A program made the translations under genes and the position numbers. Positions 36,085 to 41,445 of a stretch of 41,445 bases of DNA are shown here, one piece after another (position 1 is the first letter of the stretch; every line of letters begins with the position of its first letter). The DNA is from Fermentimonas sp. (GTDB taxonomy: Bacteria > Bacteroidota > Bacteroidia > Bacteroidales > Dysgonomonadaceae): positions 1-41,445 of the forward strand of contig JAQVXD010000024.1 of NCBI GenBank assembly GCA_028709385.1. Reading direction: 5' to 3'. A model generated the notes under the pieces. The model saw nothing but the letters and a program-made list of their open reading frames with translations. It did not search any database and was not told the origin of the DNA.

Positions 36085-37143
36085 TTAATCCTTTTTCGTT
36101 TCTTTTCTTACTGCCGGAGCAACCTTGTCTGCCAATATATCAATGATTTTCTCAATCTTAGAGAATGGCAGTCCCCCAAAATCCACCTGAGCAAGAAATC
36201 TTTGATGACCATAAAGCTCATGCTGATACAGAATCTTCTCCACGATCAGTTCCCAATTGCCCACCATAAGAGTATTCTTACTGTTTTTAGCTTCAGCAAA
36301 AAGATACTTAGAGAATGGTCTGCCGTTAACATATTCAAAACCACTGCTCATGTAAGGAAAATACTCCCTCATGGCAGTTGAGGTGTCATCTGCAATATAA
36401 CACAGACTGGTTGTTGCAACCGGAAACTCCGATGCATTGTAACCATTTTGATCCAGAGCAAGCCTATAGGCATCAACAGACTGCTTGAAAGCAGATGCCG
36501 GTCCCGCCAAGGTAGCCAGTGTCATAGGCACACCCTGAAATCCTGCCTTAATCGCACTTGCCGCAGAGCCGCCCACGCCTCTCCATATTATGAGTCTGTC
36601 ATTCAGCGGACGAGGCAAAATCTCAGCATCTTCAAGAGCCGGACGATACTTACCTTTCCAGTTAACAACCCTCTCCCTGTTCAGTTGCAAGAGCAGATTG
36701 AACTTCTCCTCAAATATTGCTTCATAATCTCGTAAACTGATACCCATTAGCTTGTAAACACCAGTTCGTGAAGCACGACCCGGGATCAGCTCGATGCGAC
36801 CGTCTGATAAAAGATCTAGAGTGGAAAACTCCTCAAATACCCTCACCGGGTCGGCAGTACTCAGCACTGTCACACCACTGCTGATCTTTATTTTGGAAGT
36901 AACTGCAGCGATATAACCAAGAATAACCTGATGCGCCTGACTTATAAAATATTTCTGATGACTTTCACCCAGACTGAAAACGTCCAGTCCCGCCTCCTCA
37001 GCAAGTCTGGCCGTCTGCACAATGTTTTTTATCCTTTCCTGCTCAGATATTGTATTACCTGTGTGAGCATCAGGAAGGAGATCTCCAAGAGAATAGAGAC
37101 CAATCTCCATACCCTTTGACTCGTCTATATTGTAACCCTTCAT
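36085..37143 (-). CDS. Luciferase-like (LLM class) flavin-dependent oxidoreductase
   Basis: The 352-residue TIM-barrel protein contains MEIGLYSLGDLLPD, AGLDVFSLGESHQKYF, and FEEFSTLDLLSDGRIELIPGR, typical of bacterial luciferase-like monooxygenases. It should use FMNH2 made by the reductase encoded seven bases downstream. A start at the internal methionine (residue 12, MEIGLYSLG) is possible. In a largely anaerobic lineage such a pair may deal with sulfonates, aldehydes or redox stress; the substrate is not evident. The promoter contains a perfect dyad (37151-37168). Confidence 0.9.
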   Translation of the reverse strand: MKGYNIDESKGMEIGLYSLGDLLPDAHTGNTISEQERIKNIVQTARLAEEAGLDVFSLGESHQKYFISQAHQVILGYIAAVTSKIKISSGVTVLSTADPVRVFEEFSTLDLLSDGRIELIPGRASRTGVYKLMGISLRDYEAIFEEKFNLLLQLNRERVVNWKGKYRPALEDAEILPRPLNDRLIIWRGVGGSAASAIKAGFQGVPMTLATLAGPASAFKQSVDAYRLALDQNGYNASEFPVATTSLCYIADDTSTAMREYFPYMSSGFEYVNGRPFSKYLFAEAKNSKNTLMVGNWELIVEKILYQHELYGHQRFLAQVDFGGLPFSKIEKIIDILADKVAPAVRKETKKD

Positions 37144-37150
37144 AATAGTT

Positions 37151-37188
37151 TGTATCTATAAAGATACATAACCAATAAGAAGGACAAA
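37151..37188 (-). promoter_or_regulatory. Promoter and overlapping operator of the flavin monooxygenase operon
   Basis: On the minus strand TTTG (37185-37188) is followed after 18 bases by TATCTTTA (37159-37166), a near-consensus promoter. The perfect dyad TGTATCT-ATAA-AGATACA (37151-37168) covers the -7 box, an ideal repressor position. No regulator gene is adjacent. Confidence 0.6.
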
Positions 37189-37207
37189 TGTTCAAAAGGG
37201 CATGATC

Positions 37208-37834
37208 TCAAAGTTTAAAATAAAGGCTGTCAGAGTTGTGTGATAAACTATAGGATGTCATATAAACCCATATATGAGTGTCAGAAATTTCCCAATTATC
37301 CGGGAGACTAAAACAGGCTTTGCTATCAGAACGTTTAGGTGCACTAAATAAAAGTTTTGCAACTGAGAATTTTTCGTTGAAGTAAACAACGTTCAGTTTG
37401 TCATCAGGTCTACCCGGTTTATCCTGGAATTCTAAATCACTGATCCAGTTTAAGTTAACCCTGTTATTGCTTTTATCTATGTCAACTGAAATATTTTGAG
37501 GTAACTGTAGTTTTCCTTCCGCAATCTGAATTAAACTATAAACTAAAGACAGGTTAGGATATTCTCCAACGATACAATTCTTCATAGCTGTGCTAATTGC
37601 AGATCTGTAAGCCTTGCTGTTGCCAATGTGTCCCCGTTTAATCTCGATCTTTAGAGGCGAAAGCCCTTTATTCGCCACCTCACATTTCATGCGTTGAGCC
37701 AATTGAGCAGGTGTTTTCGGATCATTAGGAACGACATATTCTCTAATTACCTGAGTGCCATCTCTTTCGAACGTAACAATATCTCCAATTTTTCCCGATG
37801 CACCCTTTAAGAGCGCGTTTTTAGATTGTGCCAT
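37208..37834 (-). CDS. DUF6266 family protein
   Basis: The 208-residue protein has no signal or membrane segment. The N-terminal part fits DUF6266: GASGKIGDIVTFERDGTQVI, REYVVPNDPKTPAQLAQRMK, then a region with YRSAISTAMKNCIVGEYPNL and a C-terminal beta-rich half. The family is frequent in Bacteroidota and uncharacterised; the first 60 residues recall small phage-structural or binding proteins, which I cannot confirm. It diverges from hsdM across a repeat-rich region. Confidence 0.75.
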   Translation of the reverse strand: MAQSKNALLKGASGKIGDIVTFERDGTQVIREYVVPNDPKTPAQLAQRMKCEVANKGLSPLKIEIKRGHIGNSKAYRSAISTAMKNCIVGEYPNLSLVYSLIQIAEGKLQLPQNISVDIDKSNNRVNLNWISDLEFQDKPGRPDDKLNVVYFNEKFSVAKLLFSAPKRSDSKACFSLPDNWEISDTHIWVYMTSYSLSHNSDSLYFKL

Positions 37835-37908
37835 TTGTTTTAAAATTAACTAATCCTGCAATTTAACTAAAATTTATAATAGATGCAAGGTAAATGAGTT
37901 GATGATCA

Positions 37909-37933
37909 ATAATACTTAGGTATTATATAATAC
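37909..37933. repeat. Triple ATAATAC dyad
   Basis: ATAATAC (37909-37915), its inverse GTATTAT (37920-37926) after a TTAG spacer, and ATAATAC again (37927-37933) make two overlapping perfect palindromes in which the middle copy can pair with either neighbour. Confidence 0.75.
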
Positions 37934-37936
37934 GTC

Positions 37937-37995
37937 ATCACCTCATAAAAGTATGAGGTGATTATGAAGAAACTATGAGGAGTATATGAGGAGAT
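37937..37995. repeat. 11-bp dyad followed by four 11-bp tandem repeats
   Basis: ATCACCTCATA (37937-37947) and TATGAGGTGAT (37952-37962) are perfect inverse copies around AAAG. The second copy begins a tandem array with exact 11-base spacing: TATGAGGTGAT, TATGAAGAAAC, TATGAGGAGTA, TATGAGGAGAT. The spacing equals about one helical turn, so all copies face the same side of the DNA. Confidence 0.8.
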
Positions 37996-38176
37996 AGAGG
38001 CTTTTGTATATATTAGGTAGAGACGAAACATGAGTAATAAAGTAACTTAATCCCGTTATTGGAAAAGAATTATACTATGAATAAAAGGCGTTTAAAGAAA
38101 TATGGTTTCTTTTCAATATTAATTTCCTTAAATTTACAGTCCAATATATTAATCAGATCTTTTTATTTAAAAGTTA

Positions 38177-40525
38177 ATGAATCAAATAGCACACAACAGA
38201 CTAATATCATTTATCTGGTCAATTGCAGACGATTGTTTACGAGATGTATATGTAAGAGGAAAATATAGAGACGTAATACTGCCAATGGTGGTTTTACGTC
38301 GGCTTGATGCACTGCTTGAACCTACAAAAGATAAAGTATTAGAGGAACTGGCATTTCAAAAAGAAGTAGCGGGGTTTACAGAATGGGATGAAAGTAGTTT
38401 AAGAAAGGCAAGCGGATATGTTTTCTATAACATTAGCAACTGGACACTGCAACGAATTTGTGACACCGCAACAAACAGTCAGCAGATTCTTCAAACAAAC
38501 TTTGAGGAATACCTTAACGGGTTTAGCCCAAATGTAAAAGAAATCATTGATAAGTTTAAGTTGAGAAGCCAGATACGTCATATGGCATCGAAAGATGTAT
38601 TACTTGATGTTTTAGAGAAGTTTACCTCACCATATATCAACCTTACTCCCTTTGAAAAAGAAGATCCTGAAGGCAGGAGACTTGCCCCGCTTACTAATCT
38701 GGGTATGGGTTATGTTTTTGAAGAGCTTATAAGGAAGTTTAATGAAGAAAATAACGAAGAGGCAGGTGAGCACTTTACACCCAGAGAGGTTATTCAACTT
38801 ATGACTCACATCATTTTTGAACCTATTAAAGACAATCTGCCCCCGGTAATGACAATATATGATCCCGCTTGCGGATCAGGTGGTATGCTTACCGAGTCCC
38901 AGAATTTCATTAAAGACGAGGAGGGCATTATCCGTGCAACGGGCGATGTGTATTTGTACGGAAAAGAGATAAACGACGAAACTTATGCGATTTGTAAATC
39001 GGATATGATGATTAAAGGAAATAATCCTGAAAACATACGTGTAGGCTCAACCCTGTCAACAAACGAGTTTTCGAGTGAAAGGTTTGATTTTATGCTTTCA
39101 AATCCACCTTATGGCAAGTCGTGGAGCACCGAACTGAAATACATTAAGGATGGCAAGGATATTATTGACCCTCGCTTTAAGGTAGTTTTAAAAGACTACT
39201 GGGGCAATGAGGAAGAGGTGGATGCCACTCCCCGTACTTCAGACGGGCAGTTACTGTTTCTTATGGAAATGGTTGATAAGATGAAGACGATTGAACAGAA
39301 TGGCATGGGCTCAAGAATAGCATCTGTGCATAATGGATCGAGCTTGTTTACCGGTGATGCAGGCGGGGGTGAGAGTAACATTAGAAGATATATTATCGAG
39401 AACGATATGCTTGATTGTATTATACAACTGCCCAACAACCTCTTTTATAATACAGGTATTACTACCTATATTTGGATTTTGACAAACAATAAAGTTGAAA
39501 GAAGAAAAGGGAAGGTTCTGCTTATAGACGCTTCGCAACGCTACTCTAAGCTGAGAAAGAATCTTGGTGCCAAGAACTGTGAGCTGCGACCTGAACATAT
39601 TGATGAAATACGTGATGCATACATGCAGTTTAGTGATATTGACAGAGCCAGAGAAGATGGATTAACAGCCAGACTGTTTAATAATAGTGATTTTGGGTAT
39701 TACAAGGTTAGCATCGACCGCCCATCACGATTAAAAGCACAGTTTAATGCTGACAGAATTGCAGATCTGCGATTTGATAAATCACTAAAAGAGCCTATGC
39801 AGTGGGCTTATGAAGCTTATGGAGAAAAGGTTTACAGTGATATTAAGAGTATAAGTAAGGAGTTGCAGCATTGGTGTGAGAAAAACGATATAAACCTTAA
39901 TACCAAGAAGCGTAAAGAGCTTGTTTCTTCAAAGTTATGGGAAAAACAAAAAGAGATATATGACTGTGCAGTTTTGCTGATGAAAAAAATCGGTACCGAC
40001 GAGCATGACGATTTTAATAAGTTTAGCGAGAAAGTTGAAGAGATTCTAAAAGAGGAAAAGATCAAACTAACTTCAAGTGATAAGAATCAGATATATGCTG
40101 CAATAAGCTGGTATGATGAAACTGCAGCAAAAGTAATCAAGAGAAAACAAAAGATAAGCGGAGAAAAACTTGATCAGCTGCTCAGTCATTTAGACTGCAC
40201 TGCCAATGAGTTGCCGGATTTTGGATATTACCCTACAGGCAAGGCAAATGAGTATGTAGTTTATGAAAGTCAGAGTGACCTCCGCGACTCTGAAGTTGTG
40301 CCCCTGAATGAGGATATTCACGAATACTATCTGCGTGAAGTGAAACCACATGTGTCCGAAGCATGGATTGATCTGGATAAAACAAAGATTGGTTATGAGA
40401 TAAGTTTTAACAAATACTTCTACAAACATAAACCTCTGCGCTCTATTGATGAAGTTACTAATGAAATTCTTGAGTTGGAGAAACAGAATGATGGACTGAT
40501 ACTGGAAATTTTAAATCTGAACTAA
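38177..40525 (+). CDS. hsdM: Type I restriction-modification DNA methyltransferase subunit
   Basis: The 782-residue N6-adenine methyltransferase has an N-terminal HsdM helical domain (about 5-150), the SAM-binding motif DPACGSGGM at 229-237 and the catalytic NPPY at 309-312. GEHFTPREVIQLM precedes the core, as is typical. The final 250 residues are an extra helical, lysine-rich region, so the protein is longer than the classic 500-residue HsdM. It modifies the recognition adenines together with HsdS. The stop and the hsdS start overlap in TAATG, giving translational coupling. No hsdR is in the window. Confidence 0.95.
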   Translation: MNQIAHNRLISFIWSIADDCLRDVYVRGKYRDVILPMVVLRRLDALLEPTKDKVLEELAFQKEVAGFTEWDESSLRKASGYVFYNISNWTLQRICDTATNSQQILQTNFEEYLNGFSPNVKEIIDKFKLRSQIRHMASKDVLLDVLEKFTSPYINLTPFEKEDPEGRRLAPLTNLGMGYVFEELIRKFNEENNEEAGEHFTPREVIQLMTHIIFEPIKDNLPPVMTIYDPACGSGGMLTESQNFIKDEEGIIRATGDVYLYGKEINDETYAICKSDMMIKGNNPENIRVGSTLSTNEFSSERFDFMLSNPPYGKSWSTELKYIKDGKDIIDPRFKVVLKDYWGNEEEVDATPRTSDGQLLFLMEMVDKMKTIEQNGMGSRIASVHNGSSLFTGDAGGGESNIRRYIIENDMLDCIIQLPNNLFYNTGITTYIWILTNNKVERRKGKVLLIDASQRYSKLRKNLGAKNCELRPEHIDEIRDAYMQFSDIDRAREDGLTARLFNNSDFGYYKVSIDRPSRLKAQFNADRIADLRFDKSLKEPMQWAYEAYGEKVYSDIKSISKELQHWCEKNDINLNTKKRKELVSSKLWEKQKEIYDCAVLLMKKIGTDEHDDFNKFSEKVEEILKEEKIKLTSSDKNQIYAAISWYDETAAKVIKRKQKISGEKLDQLLSHLDCTANELPDFGYYPTGKANEYVVYESQSDLRDSEVVPLNEDIHEYYLREVKPHVSEAWIDLDKTKIGYEISFNKYFYKHKPLRSIDEVTNEILELEKQNDGLILEILNLN

Positions 40526-41445
40526 TGGAAGCAGTGGAAGTAAAAGTGCAATATGAAAAATACCCTGCCTACAAAGATTCCGGTGTGGAGTGGTTGGGTG
40601 AGATTCCGGAAGGGTGGGAGTTAGTAAAAGGTAAATGGCTTTTCAAAAAAGAAGAAAGACCTATTCGTAAGATAGATGGAGTAATTACTTGTTTTAGAGA
40701 TGGTCAAGTAACTTTAAGAAGTAACAGAAGAACAGATGGATTTACAAATGCATTAAAGGAGCACGGATATCAAGGTGTACGCAAAGGGGATTTAGTAATA
40801 CATGCTATGGATGCTTTTGCAGGTGCTATTGGTGTAAGTGATTCGGATGGAAAGTCAACACCAGTTTATTCAGTTTGTACACCTAAAAAAGAGAATTTTG
40901 TAAATCAATATTATTATGCTTATTTCTTAAGAAATATGGCTCATAATAATGTAATATTGGCATTAGCAAAAGGTATCCGTGAGAGATCGACCGATTTTAG
41001 ATATAATGATTTCGGAGAATTGAATATAGTCTTACCTCCACTAAAAGAACAAACCGCCATTGCCAATTACTTAGACGATAAAACCTCCAAGATAGATCAT
41101 CTGATTTCTCAAAAAGAAAAGATGATTTCATTATTGGAAGAGCGTAAGCAAATCATCATCCAGGAATTAGTTACGGGTAAAAAGGTTTGGAATGAAGAGA
41201 TAAATGAATGGTTAGGGCCGACTTGTGTAAAGGATTCGGGTGTTGAATGGATTAGGGAGATACCGGAGGGGTGGAAGGTGAAGAGGTTGAAGTACGTTGC
41301 TAAAATAAATAGTAAATCTTTACCAGACAATACACAATCATCCTTTATGTTCCATTATGTAGATATTGGAAGTGTGAGTTATGAAAAAGGGATTGAGAAG
41401 ACTGAGTTTTATGAATTTAAAAATTCACCATCCAGGGCAAGGAGA
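40525..41445 (+). CDS. hsdS: Type I restriction-modification specificity subunit, 3' end cut off
   Basis: The frame opens at ATG 40525 (TAATG overlap with hsdM) and stays open for 307 codons to the window edge. It has the two-half HsdS plan: target recognition domain 1 starts at KDSGVEWLGEIPEGWE (40573-40620), followed by LPPLKEQTAIANYLDDKTSKID without its last residues and a coiled spacer (KEKMISLLEERKQIIIQEL). The second half starts at KDSGVEWIREIPEGWK (41230-41277). The paired openings are 219 codons apart and allow domain exchange by recombination. The protein determines the DNA sequence recognised by the methyltransferase and nuclease. Confidence 0.93.
   Translation, partial: MEAVEVKVQYEKYPAYKDSGVEWLGEIPEGWELVKGKWLFKKEERPIRKIDGVITCFRDGQVTLRSNRRTDGFTNALKEHGYQGVRKGDLVIHAMDAFAGAIGVSDSDGKSTPVYSVCTPKKENFVNQYYYAYFLRNMAHNNVILALAKGIRERSTDFRYNDFGELNIVLPPLKEQTAIANYLDDKTSKIDHLISQKEKMISLLEERKQIIIQELVTGKKVWNEEINEWLGPTCVKDSGVEWIREIPEGWKVKRLKYVAKINSKSLPDNTQSSFMFHYVDIGSVSYEKGIEKTEFYEFKNSPSRARR

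Larger units (their letters stand above)
37835..38176. other. DUF6266-hsdM intergenic region
   Basis: This 342-base AT-rich region has no convincing gene. From 37909 to 37995 it is dense with dyads and phased repeats. From 38000 to 38176 I see only a near -7 box (TAAATTTA around 38129) that might serve hsdM; the short ATG frame starting in this part is overtaken by hsdM and looks spurious. Confidence 0.6.

Noticed and set aside
35333-37207. tRNA-Pro as an integration site for a genomic island carrying the downstream restriction genes
   Set aside because: No integrase gene and no second copy of the tRNA 3' end appear in the window, and the flavin-enzyme pair beside it looks ordinary. It cannot be supported without sequence to the right.
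38059-38268. A 69-codon plus-strand frame overlapping the start of hsdM
   Set aside because: It runs into hsdM in another frame, has no family features, and hsdM has a sensible ATG at 38177.

Overview
The window is a chromosomal segment of a Bacteroidota bacterium, most likely order Bacteroidales (Porphyromonadaceae/Dysgonomonadaceae-like). The evidence is the gene content (DUF4301, a PorE-like T9SS lipoprotein, DUF4886, DUF6266, Bacteroidota-type mdh and mPPase), moderate-to-low GC, Bacteroidota promoters (TTTG about 19-21 nt before TAnnTTTG), and start codons that almost all lack a Shine-Dalgarno sequence. This placement is inferred from protein and promoter style; no rRNA gene is present.

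Layout. 1-2140: minus-strand translation operon rpsU-xerC-hpf-tRNA-Thr-tRNA-Tyr, which in this phylum normally continues into tuf beyond the left edge. 2174-4087: dnaK (-). 4340-11173: compact plus-strand run DUF4301, porE-like, recN, rlmB, ridA, yccF-like. 11182-14969: minus-strand tatA-tatC and pepD-EEP phosphatase. 15113-22907: plus-strand housekeeping block (small membrane protein, OmpH/Skp, GT2 glycosyltransferase, MarC, enolase, membrane pyrophosphatase, malate dehydrogenase). 23053-26805: nitrosative-stress module, with hcp and a DUF438/hemerythrin/PAS protein on the minus strand and a divergent Crp/Fnr regulator. 26932-28254: Tat-signal Gfo/Idh/MocA oxidoreductase. 28338-33399: aspS and a CydDC-like ABC exporter (-). 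33527-35191: DUF4886-esterase fusion. 35333-35407: tRNA-Pro. 35511-37143: flavin reductase plus luciferase-like monooxygenase (-). 37208 to the end: a more accessory-looking stretch with a DUF6266 gene and a type I restriction-modification locus (hsdM, then hsdS running off the right edge).

How the parts connect. The Tat translocase genes sit in the same window as a protein with a clear twin-arginine signal. The PorE-like lipoprotein and the Skp-like chaperone point to an outer membrane with type IX secretion. hcp, DUF438/hemerythrin and the Crp/Fnr regulator share an intergenic region with a perfect dyad at an activator-like position upstream of hcp.

Most interesting signals: (1) the rpsU-xerC-hpf operon carries two strong Shine-Dalgarno sequences, one at the predicted 5' end of the transcript and one directly before hpf, in a genome that otherwise does not use them; bS21, encoded first, belongs to the machinery that masks the anti-SD in this phylum, so a bS21-sensitive switch to hibernation is plausible; (2) the DUF6266/hsdM intergenic region is packed with nested dyads and four exactly 11-bp-phased repeats; (3) the DUF4886-esterase fusion appears to have lost its catalytic histidine segment through in-frame deletions.
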